Assembly (NCBI RefSeq): GCF_021602345.1 | Contig: NZ_BQID01000006.1 | Coordinates: forward strand, 186,001 to 250,000 | Source: Pseudomonas pharyngis | GTDB lineage: Bacteria > Pseudomonadota > Gammaproteobacteria > Pseudomonadales > Pseudomonadaceae | Reading direction: 5' to 3' | Length of the DNA: 64,000 bases | The notes under the pieces: model-generated | Database searches by the model: none | Told to the model about the DNA's origin: nothing | What the model saw: only the letters and a program-made list of their open reading frames with translations | In this document: positions 45,084 through 54,533 of the stretch, in pieces | How positions within the stretch are numbered: position 1 is the first letter of the stretch | Layout of the letters: every line of letters begins with the position of its first letter | Translations under genes and position numbers: made by a program

Positions 45084-46010
45084 ATGATTGGCATAAAAAG
45101 CATTGCGAGCTACGTTCCTGTAGCCGGCGTGGACAATTACGCACAAGGTGCAAAATTCGAGAAGGATGAAGAATTCATCCTCGGCAAGATCGGTTCGGCC
45201 TTCCTCCCACGCAAAGACGCGGAACAGGAAACCTCCGATCTGTGCGTTGAAGCGGCCAATGCGCTGTTTGCCAACAACCCTGAACTGAAACGTGAATCCA
45301 TCGATGCGCTGATCGTCGTCACCCAGAACGGTGACGAAGAAGGCCTGCCGCACACCGCTGCCATCGTCCAGGACAAACTCGGCCTGTCGACCAATGTCGC
45401 GGCGTTCGACATTTCCCTGGGTTGCTCCGGCTACGTCTACGGCATCTACGCGATCAAGGGCTTCATGGAAGCCGCCGGCCTGAAGAATGGTCTGTTGATC
45501 ACCGCCGACCCGTATTCGAAGATCGTCGATCCGGAAGACCGCAACACCACCATGCTGTTCGGCGATGCCGCCACTGCCACCTGGATGGGCGAAGACCCGG
45601 TCTGGGCGCTGGGCAAGGCCAAGTTCGGCACTGACGGTTCCGGCGCACCGCACTTGAAAGTGACCGATGGCGTGTTCTTTATGAACGGCCGTCAGGTGTT
45701 CAACTTCGCACTGCTCAAGGTGCCTGCGCATCTGCACGAACTGCTCGACGATTCCGGTCTGAAGGCCGATGACATCGATGCCTTCTGCATTCACCAGGGC
45801 AGTGCGGCGATTGTCGACGCCGTGGCACGGCGCTTCGAAGGCGAGCCGGAGAAATTCATCAAGGACATGGTTGAGACCGGTAACACCGTGTCGTCCAGTG
45901 TGCCGCTGCTGCTGGAAAAACACGTGATGGATTCCGACTGGAACCGCATCGCGATCAGTGGTTTCGGCGTCGGTCTGTCGTGGGGTTCGGCGATTATTTA
46001 TCGTCCTTGA
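45084..46010 (+). CDS. FabH-like 3-oxoacyl-ACP synthase III of the flagellin glycosylation island
   Basis: 308 residues from ATG 45084. Catalytic triad of KAS III visible: Cys114 in ISLGCSGYVYG, His in FCIHQGSAAI, Asn in ETGNTVSSS. It would condense an acyl-CoA with malonyl-ACP. P. syringae flagellin glycosylation islands carry a comparable synthase next to their glycosyltransferases, where the terminal sugar has a short branched hydroxyacyl group. By analogy this gene could supply an acyl group for the amino sugar here; that is inference. Monocistronic: a 226-bp upstream gap with no feature I can define, and a strong terminator downstream. Confidence 0.88.
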   Translation: MIGIKSIASYVPVAGVDNYAQGAKFEKDEEFILGKIGSAFLPRKDAEQETSDLCVEAANALFANNPELKRESIDALIVVTQNGDEEGLPHTAAIVQDKLGLSTNVAAFDISLGCSGYVYGIYAIKGFMEAAGLKNGLLITADPYSKIVDPEDRNTTMLFGDAATATWMGEDPVWALGKAKFGTDGSGAPHLKVTDGVFFMNGRQVFNFALLKVPAHLHELLDDSGLKADDIDAFCIHQGSAAIVDAVARRFEGEPEKFIKDMVETGNTVSSSVPLLLEKHVMDSDWNRIAISGFGVGLSWGSAIIYRP

Positions 46011-46032
46011 ATCGGTTAAAAACGGCGGATAC

Positions 46033-46074
46033 AAAAAATAGCGTTCAAGGGTTAACCTTGAACGCTATTTTTTT
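46033..46074 (+). terminator. Rho-independent terminator between the ketosynthase gene and maf
   Basis: AAAAAATAGCGTTCAAGG (46033-46050), loop GTTAA, CCTTGAACGCTATTTTTT (46056-46073). An 18-bp stem that is nearly symmetrical in A/T tails, so it could work in both directions. It ends only 24 bp before the maf ATG. Confidence 0.9.
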
Positions 46075-46097
46075 GCCTGAAGGGAGCGCGAGGCGCC

Positions 46098-47390
46098 ATG
46101 AGTGAGTTTTTCCAGGCCAATGCTGAAGTCGTCGAGCGACGCTGGCCGGCGTTGTTCGCACGATTGCTCGGCGAAGACAGTTCGGCGATCGAGGCTGAGC
46201 TGACGCAGGGGCTGGGCTCGACGCTGAGCATTGGCGGCATTCAGCTCACCAGCCGGCATGACCGTGTCCGCGAGGCGCAGATTCAGGCTGCCAGCCTGCC
46301 GGCGGACAAGCCGCAACTGCATGTCTACGGCACCGGCCTCGGGGACTTGCCCACGGTGCTGCTGGAGCGCACCGGGCTCGAGCGCCTGTATGTGCACATC
46401 CTCAACGGCGCGCTGTTTGCCCTGGTGCTGCAATTGCTCGATCAACGGGAGTGGTTGCAGGACCCGCGAGTTGAATTGCTCTACGCCGGCGACCTGTCCG
46501 ACATCTGCACGCCGTTCTTCGCATTGCCTGCCGAGATGTTGCTGGCTGATGACTTCAACGCGAAGATCCGCGATCGGCTGGTCAGCGAAGTGCACCTGAG
46601 CTTCAACAATCGTGAATTCGATCCGCAGTCACCGTTCATTCAACAGCGTCTGCAGGACTGCTTGCCGGTACTGCTGGCTGACGATGATGTGGCAACGCTG
46701 TTCGGCACCTGTGCCGGTCGGGAGATCTATGTGATCGGCACCGGCCCGACGCTGGAACAGCATTTCGAACGTCTGGCCGCGGTCCGCGAGCGGGCCGTTC
46801 GTCCGTTGTACATTTGTGTCGATACCGCGTACCGGCCGCTGCGCGAGCATGGGATCGTGCCCGACTATGTGGTGAGTATCGACCAGCGCATCAGCTTCCG
46901 GCATTTGCCATTCGAGGAATCCGACGGCATCCCGCTGGTGTATCTGCCCATGAGTGACCCTGAGGTGCTGAGGGCCTGGAAGGGCAAGCGTTATGGTGGC
47001 TATTCGGCCAGTCCGGTCTACGCGGCATTGCGTGAACAGCACCCGAGGGCGCTGCTGCATGTGGGCGGCAGCGTGATTCACCCGGCCGTGGACCTGGCGG
47101 TGAAGATGGGCGCTGCACGCATCACGCTGTTCGGTGCCGATTTTGCCTTCCCGATGAACAAGACCCATGCCGGCTGGAATGACGGTGACCTGGGGCCGTC
47201 GGTGAATCAGGCGCGGCACTGGGTGCGTGACGGTTATGGCCAGCGCGTCAGTACCCAGCTCAATTTTCGCGGCTATCTGTGCGTGCTGGAGCGCTATATC
47301 GCCAGTCAGCCGCAGGTGGCGTTTTTCAATAGCAGCCGCGCGGGGGCACAGATTGCCGGGACGGGTTTCAATCAGGAGTTCGTGCAATGA
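46098..47390 (+). CDS. Maf-type motility accessory factor, flagellin glycosyltransferase
   Basis: 430 residues. The DUF115/MAF domain occupies about residues 200-400: IYVIGTGPTLEQHFERLA, ICVDTAYRPLREHGIVPDYVVSIDQ, and LFGADFAFPMNKTHAGW. Maf proteins transfer pseudaminic or legionaminic acid from the CMP-sugar to Ser/Thr of flagellin in the cytoplasm. The complete pse pathway upstream and fliC just downstream support pseudaminate as donor. Its start lies 24 bp past a strong terminator, so its promoter is unclear. The next gene overlaps its stop. Confidence 0.88.
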   Translation: MSEFFQANAEVVERRWPALFARLLGEDSSAIEAELTQGLGSTLSIGGIQLTSRHDRVREAQIQAASLPADKPQLHVYGTGLGDLPTVLLERTGLERLYVHILNGALFALVLQLLDQREWLQDPRVELLYAGDLSDICTPFFALPAEMLLADDFNAKIRDRLVSEVHLSFNNREFDPQSPFIQQRLQDCLPVLLADDDVATLFGTCAGREIYVIGTGPTLEQHFERLAAVRERAVRPLYICVDTAYRPLREHGIVPDYVVSIDQRISFRHLPFEESDGIPLVYLPMSDPEVLRAWKGKRYGGYSASPVYAALREQHPRALLHVGGSVIHPAVDLAVKMGAARITLFGADFAFPMNKTHAGWNDGDLGPSVNQARHWVRDGYGQRVSTQLNFRGYLCVLERYIASQPQVAFFNSSRAGAQIAGTGFNQEFVQ

Positions 47391-47653
47391 CTGCGCTGCA
47401 ATCATGGGTAGATGAATGCCACCAGTGCGCCGGGCTTTTCCGCTTGGGGCGTGATGTCGAGGCCGCGTTGACCATGGTCGATGTGTTTGAGGGCGCGCAG
47501 CAGTCATTGCTGTTGGCCGGCGCGCAGACGCAGCAAGTCTGGGCGCAGTTGCTCACGCAAATGCTCGCGTGTCAGGAGCGTCAGGACTGGTTGGGTCTTG
47601 CCGATTTCATGGAGTACGAGTTGATTCAATTGCTGGAAGAATCGTCCGCCTGA
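47387..47653 (+). CDS. Small uncharacterised protein coupled to maf (88 residues)
   Basis: ATG overlaps the maf stop (ATGA). Predicted all-helical, acidic, with Cys at 10, 13 and 72; begins MTALQSWVDECHQCAGLFRL and ends EYELIQLLEESSA. No membrane segment or signal. I do not recognise a family. Translational coupling to the flagellin glycosyltransferase and position before fliC suggest a partner or chaperone for Maf or flagellin, but this is inference from context only. Confidence 0.75.
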   Translation: MTALQSWVDECHQCAGLFRLGRDVEAALTMVDVFEGAQQSLLLAGAQTQQVWAQLLTQMLACQERQDWLGLADFMEYELIQLLEESSA

Positions 47654-47754
47654 AGAGGAGCGAAGGCGCTGGCCCGCCGGTTTGCGCCACGGACGGTTTT
47701 ATGACGTCATTTTTTCGAAGGTAAAGTGCTGCTAAGTCTTTGTTTTCTAGGGGG

Positions 47755-47771
47755 TGGCAGGGTGATGGCAA
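47755..47771 (+). promoter_or_regulatory. Candidate sigma-54 site upstream of fliC
   Basis: TGGCAGGGTGATGGCAA keeps GG-N10-GC and TGGCA in the -24 element; the -12 element has G for the first consensus T pair. It lies 126 bp before fliC and upstream of a sigma-28 site. Confidence 0.35.
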
Positions 47772-47789
47772 ATTTTTTCAAAAAAGCCC

Positions 47790-47816
47790 TCAAGCAACCT
47801 GCAAACCCGACGATAA
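47790..47816 (+). promoter_or_regulatory. Predicted sigma-28 (FliA) promoter of fliC
   Basis: TCAAGCAA-N11-GACGATAA. The -10 half matches GCCGATAA at seven of eight bases with the exact 11-bp spacer. It predicts a leader of about 75 nt before fliC. Confidence 0.75.
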
Positions 47817-47896
47817 CTATTACGAAGGTTCTCTAGGCCATACCCGGCGGTTGCCAGGGCCGGAAGCCGCAGTACCCAACCAACGAGGAATTCGTC

Positions 47897-48748
47897 ATGG
47901 CTTTAACAGTAAACACCAACACCACGTCGTTGAACGTTCAGAAAAACCTGAACCGCGCTTCCGACGCTCTGTCGACTTCGATGCAGCGCCTGTCTTCCGG
48001 CCTGAAAATCAACAGCGCTAAAGACGACGCTGCCGGCCTGCAAATCGCTACCCGTATGTCCTCGCAGATCCGTGGTAACACCCAGGCGATCCAGAACGCC
48101 AACGACGGTATCTCCGTTGCCCAGACCGCTGAAGGCGCTCTGCAAGCTTCGACCGACATCCTGCAGCGTATGCGTGAACTGGCTGTTAAAGCTCGTAACG
48201 GTACCAACGGCACTGCTGACCAGACCGCAACCAACGCTGAATTCGCTCAGATGTCTGACGAAATCACCCGTATCTCGGCTGCTACCAACCTGAACGGCAA
48301 AAACCTGCTGGACGGTTCGGCTGGTACTGTAACTCTGCAAGTTGGCGCCAACACTGGCTCCGCCAACCACATCGACCTGGTACTTAGCGGCAAGTTCGAC
48401 GCCGTCAGCCTGTCGGTAGGTAGCGGTACTGTTGTTCTGACCGGTGCTACTTCCGCAGCCGCCGCTTCGAACATCGACAACGCGATCACCGCGATCGACG
48501 CTGCAATTGCGAACATCAACGCCACTCGCGCCGCTCTGGGTGCTTCGCAAAACCGTCTGACCAGCACCATCCAGAACTTGCAGAACATCACCGAGAACAC
48601 CACTGCTGCACAAGGTCGCGTACAAGATACCGACTTCGCCGCAGAGACTGCTAACCTGACCAAGCAGCAAACCCTGCAACAGGCTTCGACCTCTGTTCTG
48701 GCTCAAGCCAACCAACTGCCTTCCGCTGTACTGAAGCTGCTTCAGTAA
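47897..48748 (+). CDS. fliC: Flagellin, short form
   Basis: 283 residues. N-terminal D0/D1 (MALTVNTNTTSLNVQKNLNR, RLSSGLKINSAKDDAAGLQIATR) and C-terminal D1/D0 (NINATRAALGASQNRL, QQTLQQASTSVLAQANQLPSAVLKLLQ) are complete. The surface-exposed middle is only about 90 residues, rich in Ser/Thr/Asn/Gly, which offers glycosylation sites for the adjacent island. It is secreted by the flagellar export apparatus and forms the filament. Codons are biased to T-ending forms (GCT, CGT) unlike the neighbours, consistent with very high expression. Single flagellin gene in the window. Confidence 0.97.
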   Translation: MALTVNTNTTSLNVQKNLNRASDALSTSMQRLSSGLKINSAKDDAAGLQIATRMSSQIRGNTQAIQNANDGISVAQTAEGALQASTDILQRMRELAVKARNGTNGTADQTATNAEFAQMSDEITRISAATNLNGKNLLDGSAGTVTLQVGANTGSANHIDLVLSGKFDAVSLSVGSGTVVLTGATSAAAASNIDNAITAIDAAIANINATRAALGASQNRLTSTIQNLQNITENTTAAQGRVQDTDFAAETANLTKQQTLQQASTSVLAQANQLPSAVLKLLQ

Positions 48749-48764
48749 TTTCGGAATGAGTTTT

Positions 48765-48800
48765 AGCGGGGGAGTGCGCTTGCGTGCTCTCTCGCTTTTT
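48765..48800 (+). terminator. Terminator after fliC
   Basis: AGCGGGGGAGTGCG and CGTGCTCTCTCGCT pair with four G-U wobbles around CTTG and are followed by a T-run to 48800. Confidence 0.75.
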
Positions 48801-48819
48801 ACGTTATGAGGTGATGAGC

Positions 48820-49176
48820 ATGGACATGAGCGTCAAGCTTAACGTGTCTTATCCGGCTCCCAAGCCAGCCAATACCGTTACCGACAAACCGTCGGAAACC
48901 AAGCCTCAGACCGTTGATGCTGTTCCTGCCTCGAAAAAGAGCCAGGAATCAGATGAAACCAAGCTGAAGCTGGCGGTGCAGGAGATCGAGAAATTCGTTC
49001 AGTCGATCAAGCGCAATCTGGAGTTCTCGATCGATGAGCATTCCGGCAAGGTGATTGTCAAGGTGATCGCAAGCGAGACGGGCGAGGTCGTACGACAGAT
49101 CCCTTCCGCAGAAGCACTCAAGCTGGCAGATAGTCTGGCCAACGCGAGTCACGTGTTGTTCGACGCCAAAGTCTGA
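48820..49176 (+). CDS. flaG: Flagellar protein FlaG
   Basis: 118 residues. A disordered Pro/Thr/Lys-rich N-terminal half is followed by the FlaG core (IEKFVQSIKRNLEFSIDEHSGKVIVKVIASETGEVVRQIPSAE). FlaG affects filament length in pseudomonads and Campylobacter. ATG 48820 is preferred because GAGGTG lies 6 nt upstream; ATG 48814 is an alternative, while the GTG at 48784 falls in the fliC terminator. Confidence 0.9.
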   Translation: MDMSVKLNVSYPAPKPANTVTDKPSETKPQTVDAVPASKKSQESDETKLKLAVQEIEKFVQSIKRNLEFSIDEHSGKVIVKVIASETGEVVRQIPSAEALKLADSLANASHVLFDAKV

Positions 49177-49256
49177 TAACTGGCATGAATAGTGTTTGAA
49201 GTTCTTTAGACGCAAGTAGTGGTCAAAAGACTGGCAACAACCCAAGGGAGAAGCAC

Positions 49257-50723
49257 ATGGCAAGTCCAATTTTACCGGGTTCGGGCCTGGGTTCCGGCCT
49301 GGACATCGGTGCGATCGTTACAGCACTGGTCAATGCCGACAAGTCGCCGAAACAGACGCAGATCGACAACGCCACCAAAACCAACACGCTGAAGATTTCC
49401 GGTATCGGCACGTTGAAGAGTGCGCTGACCGCATTCCAGACGGCGATGACCAACCTGGGCAGCAAGACCAATCCAGCATTTGCGGGTTACACGGCGACTT
49501 CGGGTACTCCGGCCGTGTTGGGTGTTTCTGCGGATAACACTGCAGTCTCGGGTACTTATAGTGTTGTAGTGAATAAGCTGGCCACCGGCTCGAAAATAGC
49601 CAGTGCATCCTTTGCCGGCGGTGCTGCCAGTGCCATTCCGAGTGGTACCCTGAAAATCAGTCAGAATGGCACTGATTACAATGTCACGATCCCGGCCAAT
49701 GCGACCTTGCAGAGCACCCGGGATGCGATCAACTCGGCTCAGGCCGTCAATGGTATTTCCGCCAACATCGTGACCGACAGCTCGGGTGCTTCGCGCCTGG
49801 TGATCAGTTCGAGCAAGACCGGCGCCGGCTCCGACATGAAAGTCAGCGGCATTGCCGGTCTGGAAATCGACGGCACCCAGACCATGGGCACCAACCCGGC
49901 CGCCGGCGCTTCTGGCGCGGTCAACGGCCTTGCTCAGGACGCGTCGCTGACCATTGACGGCCTGGCGGTGACCAGCAAGAGCAACACGGTCACCGGCGCC
50001 ATCAGTGGCCTGACGATGAATCTGACGACGGTCAGTGCCGGTGATCCACCCTCGACACCTGTCACAGTGACTGTCGACGGTAACACCAAGGGATTGCAGA
50101 CGTCGGTTCAGGCGTTCGTCGATGCCTACAATACCTTGAAAAACACCATCGATTCGTTGTCCAAGGCGACGCCGGACGAAGATGGCAAGCTGACCGTTCA
50201 GGCGGCGTTCACTGGCGACTCGCTGGCGCGTTCCTTGATTGCCGATATCCGCGGGCAGATTACGGCCCCGAGTGCGACTGCTGGCAGTCCGATTGCTTAT
50301 CTCTCGCAGCTGGGCGTCATGACCGACCGCAACACCGGTAACCTGACGTTCGACACGACTGCGTTCAACAAGGCCATGTCTACGCCGGGTATGAGCGGCA
50401 AAGTCCAGGAGATGTTCACTGGCACCAACGACACCAATGGTCTGTTGGCGCGCATGAGCAAGGCGGTTGACCCATATCTCAAGGCTTCGGCTGATGGCAA
50501 GACCACCACCGGTCTGCTGGATCAGCGCCTGACTATCCTGAACAACAATACGCGCAACATTACGTCCCAGCAGTTGGCTCTGGACCTGCGTGTCGCCAAC
50601 CTGACCAAGACGTTGACTGCTAAGTACAACGCCATGGACTTGCTGGTAGGGCAGATGAAAGCGACGGCGAGCAACATTACGTCGTTCTTCAGTTCGCTGA
50701 ACGCCCAGCAGTCTGCGAAGTAA
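49257..50723 (+). CDS. fliD: Filament cap protein FliD (HAP2)
   Basis: 488 residues. N-terminal ILPGSGLGSGLDIGAIVTALVNADKSPKQTQID and the C-terminal TAKYNAMDLLVGQMKATASNITSFFSSL coiled end are the conserved assembly parts. FliD caps the filament and folds incoming flagellin. Upstream GGGAG ribosome binding site; followed by a terminator. Middle domains are variable, Thr/Ser/Ala-rich. Confidence 0.97.
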   Translation: MASPILPGSGLGSGLDIGAIVTALVNADKSPKQTQIDNATKTNTLKISGIGTLKSALTAFQTAMTNLGSKTNPAFAGYTATSGTPAVLGVSADNTAVSGTYSVVVNKLATGSKIASASFAGGAASAIPSGTLKISQNGTDYNVTIPANATLQSTRDAINSAQAVNGISANIVTDSSGASRLVISSSKTGAGSDMKVSGIAGLEIDGTQTMGTNPAAGASGAVNGLAQDASLTIDGLAVTSKSNTVTGAISGLTMNLTTVSAGDPPSTPVTVTVDGNTKGLQTSVQAFVDAYNTLKNTIDSLSKATPDEDGKLTVQAAFTGDSLARSLIADIRGQITAPSATAGSPIAYLSQLGVMTDRNTGNLTFDTTAFNKAMSTPGMSGKVQEMFTGTNDTNGLLARMSKAVDPYLKASADGKTTTGLLDQRLTILNNNTRNITSQQLALDLRVANLTKTLTAKYNAMDLLVGQMKATASNITSFFSSLNAQQSAK

Positions 50724-50737
50724 CATGTAATAGCGAC

Positions 50738-50776
50738 AAAAACCCGGCTACGCTTTCGAGCGTGTGCCGGGTTTTT
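50738..50776 (+). terminator. Rho-independent terminator after fliD
   Basis: AACCCGGC and GCCGGGTT arms enclose an inner ACGCT-TTCG-AGCGT stem with a UUCG tetraloop; T-run at 50772-50776. Confidence 0.92.
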
Positions 50777-50787
50777 GTCTTATGGTC

Positions 50788-50814
50788 TAAAGTTTTCTGG
50801 CTTGCAGGCGATAC
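50788..50814 (+). promoter_or_regulatory. Predicted sigma-28 (FliA) promoter of fliS-fliT
   Basis: TAAAGTTT-N11-GGCGATAC: perfect -35 half, six of eight -10 bases, exact spacing. It lies 38 bp before the fliS ATG, directly after the fliD terminator. Confidence 0.8.
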
Positions 50815-50852
50815 ACTGCTCATACGAGTCATAGTTGCAAATGAGGTAGAAC

Positions 50853-51251
50853 ATGAATCCGATGTTGGCCCTTCGGCAATACCAGAAAGTCGGCGCTCAG
50901 GCCCAGACGTCCGAAGCGAGTCCCCACCGTCTGGTGCAAATGCTGATGGAAGGTGGTCTGGACCGTATCGCTCAGGCAAAGGGCGCCATCGAGCGCAAGG
51001 ACATTGCCGCCAAGTGCACGGCGATCAGCAAGGCCATCGGCATCGTCAGCGGCTTGCGTGAAGGTCTGGATCTGGAAAAGTCTGCCGATACGCTGGCTGA
51101 TCTGGACGGTCTTTATATCTACATGATGAAGCGTCTCGCCGAGGCGAACATCAGCAGCGATCCGCGCATTCTTGATGAGGTTGCCGGCTTGCTGAGCACC
51201 GTCAAGGAAGGCTGGGATGCGATCGCACCTGCGCCCGCTCCGCAGTTCTGA
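50853..51251 (+). CDS. fliS: Flagellin export chaperone FliS
   Basis: 132 residues, all-helical family. MNPMLALRQYQKVGAQAQTSEASPHRLVQMLMEGGLDRIAQAKGAIE is the conserved start; LYIYMMKRLAEANISSDPRILDEVAGLLSTVKEGW the C-terminal helices. FliS binds the flagellin C-terminus in the cytoplasm to prevent early polymerisation. Ten bp separate it from the next gene. Confidence 0.95.
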   Translation: MNPMLALRQYQKVGAQAQTSEASPHRLVQMLMEGGLDRIAQAKGAIERKDIAAKCTAISKAIGIVSGLREGLDLEKSADTLADLDGLYIYMMKRLAEANISSDPRILDEVAGLLSTVKEGWDAIAPAPAPQF

Positions 51252-51261
51252 GGAGATCACC

Positions 51262-51558
51262 ATGAGTCTTGTTTTGCAGCGAATCGAAGAAACCCGAGTA
51301 GCGCTGGTCGGTGCCCTGGCCGAGCGCAACTGGGAAGCCATCGGTCAATTGGACCTCGATTGCCGTTCCTGCATGGAAGATGTCTTGAGTGAAGCCTCGG
51401 TGGACGAGGTCGCGTTGCGCGATAATCTGGAAGAGTTGCTGCATGTCTACAAGCAGCTTCTGGAAGTGGCGATGGGTGAGCGTCAGGCGATAGTCGACGA
51501 GATGTCGCAGATCACCCAAGCGCAGAACGCGGCAAAGGTTTACCATCTGTTTGGTTAA
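51262..51558 (+). CDS. fliT: FliT-like flagellar chaperone
   Basis: 98 residues from ATG 51262, preceded by GAGGAG. Helical throughout; MSLVLQRIEETRVALVGALAERNWEAIGQLDLDCRSCM resembles the Pseudomonas FliT-type proteins downstream of fliS. FliT proteins chaperone FliD. Similarity in this family is low, so the call leans on position after fliD-fliS. Confidence 0.7.
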   Translation: MSLVLQRIEETRVALVGALAERNWEAIGQLDLDCRSCMEDVLSEASVDEVALRDNLEELLHVYKQLLEVAMGERQAIVDEMSQITQAQNAAKVYHLFG

Positions 51559-51730
51559 TTAACCCCCAGTTAATCCAGACATGTGCGCCATAAATTTGAC
51601 TGTGCACGGTTTTTTGACTTAACTAGTGGCTGTTTTCAGATTTCAGGCGTCTACAGGCACAAGGTGTCCTGCAAGCGTCTCGCTTGCCCCTCATTTTGGG
51701 CATTGAGTTGACTAGGGAAGTTGCTATTGC

Positions 51731-53206
<1,476 letters not shown>

Positions 53207-53247
53207 CGCCTGTTTTTCAACTGCTTCATTTATAAGTGGTTTTTTTT

Positions 53248-53263
53248 AGGCACGGGTATTGCT
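53248..53263 (+). promoter_or_regulatory. Predicted sigma-54 promoter of fleSR
   Basis: AGGCACGGGTATTGCT matches TGGCACG-N4-TTGCW at all but the first base. It lies 54 bp before fleS, fitting known FleQ control of fleSR. Confidence 0.88.
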
Positions 53264-53316
53264 ATGTCCCTCGCAACGTTCCGTTTCACTGACGGTCAGC
53301 CAAGCGAGAAAGCACA

Positions 53317-54528
53317 ATGCCCCAAGCCTCCCAGATGTCTTCTGTTCCCGAGTCCTCGGGGCAACTGCCGTCCGTAGAGCAGGCGAGCCGCCAGGGGCTT
53401 GAGCAGGCATTCGCCCTGTTCAACCAGATGTCCAGCCAGTTGACCGACTCCTACAGCATGCTCGAAGCCCGGGTCACCGAGCTCAAGGGCGAGCTGGCCG
53501 TGGTCAGCGCCCAGCGCATGCAGGAACTGGCGGAAAAAGAACGCTTGGCCAACCGTCTGCAAAACCTCCTCGACCTGTTGCCCGGTGGCGTCATCGTCAT
53601 CGACGGCCACGGCATTGTGTGTGAGGCCAATCCTGCCGCCATCGAATTGCTCGGTCTGCCACTGGAAGGCGAGCTGTGGCGCCATGTCATCACCCGTTGC
53701 TTCGCGCCCCGTGAAGATGACGGTCACGAAATTTCCTTGAAAAACGGTCGACGCCTGTCGATTGCCACCCGCTCGTTGGATGCCGAGCCTGGGCAGTTGG
53801 TGCTGCTCAACGACCTGACTGAAACTCGTCACTTGCAGGATCAGCTGGCGCGCCACGAGCGCCTCTCGTCCCTGGGGCGGATGGTCGCATCGCTGGCTCA
53901 TCAGATCCGCACACCGTTGTCCGCCGCGTTGCTGTACGCCAGTCATTTGACCGAGCAGGAACTGCCGGTCGCGACCCAGCAGCGTTTTGCCGGTCGCCTC
54001 AAGGAGCGTCTGCACGAGCTGGAGCATCAGGTGCGCGACATGCTGGTCTTCGCCCGTGGCGAGCTGCCGCTGACCGACCGTGTCACGCCGAATGCCTTGA
54101 TGCAGTCGTTGCAGGCCGCGGCGCTGACCCATGTGCAGGATCTGCCGATCCGCTGGCAATGCGACAGCCATGCCGGCGAGTTGCTGTGCAATCGCGACAC
54201 GCTGGTCGGGGCGCTGCTCAATCTGATTGAAAACGCGATTCAGGCGAGTGCCGGTGAGGTGCGTCTGAAGGTGCATTGCTATACCCGCGACAACACCTTG
54301 CGTTTGTGTGTCAGCGACAGCGGCAGCGGTATTGATGCGGCGGTGCTGGCGCGGCTGGGCGAGCCGTTTTTCACCACCAAAGTCACCGGGACCGGCTTGG
54401 GCCTGACCGTGGTCAAGGCCGTGGCGCGTGCGCATCAGGGAGAATTGCAACTGCGTTCGCGGGTCGGCCGCGGTACGTGCGCGCAGGTCATCCTGCCGTT
54501 GTTTTCTGCTGTTCAGGGAGCTGAGTGA
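53317..54528 (+). CDS. fleS: Flagellar sensor histidine kinase FleS
   Basis: 403 residues, no membrane segments, so cytoplasmic. Predicted coiled coil about 45-85, PAS domain about 85-190 (LPGGVIVIDGHGIVCEANPAAIELLG), H-box MVASLAHQIRTPLSAALLYASHL, and an ATPase domain with N-box LLNLIENAIQAS and G-box GTGLGLTVVKAVARAHQG. It phosphorylates FleR. The fleR start overlaps or nearly touches its stop. Confidence 0.95.
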   Translation: MPQASQMSSVPESSGQLPSVEQASRQGLEQAFALFNQMSSQLTDSYSMLEARVTELKGELAVVSAQRMQELAEKERLANRLQNLLDLLPGGVIVIDGHGIVCEANPAAIELLGLPLEGELWRHVITRCFAPREDDGHEISLKNGRRLSIATRSLDAEPGQLVLLNDLTETRHLQDQLARHERLSSLGRMVASLAHQIRTPLSAALLYASHLTEQELPVATQQRFAGRLKERLHELEHQVRDMLVFARGELPLTDRVTPNALMQSLQAAALTHVQDLPIRWQCDSHAGELLCNRDTLVGALLNLIENAIQASAGEVRLKVHCYTRDNTLRLCVSDSGSGIDAAVLARLGEPFFTTKVTGTGLGLTVVKAVARAHQGELQLRSRVGRGTCAQVILPLFSAVQGAE

Positions 54529-54533
54529 AGGTC

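Noticed and set aside
23193-47653. Recent horizontal transfer of the island by a mobile element
   Set aside because: The content is variable between Pseudomonas strains by general knowledge, but no integrase, IS, direct repeats or tRNA junction is visible and base composition matches the flanks, so transfer cannot be shown here.
49220-49235. Sigma-54-like TGG...GGCA site upstream of fliD
   Set aside because: The GG and GC doublets are 11 rather than 10 bases apart, which breaks the required spacing.
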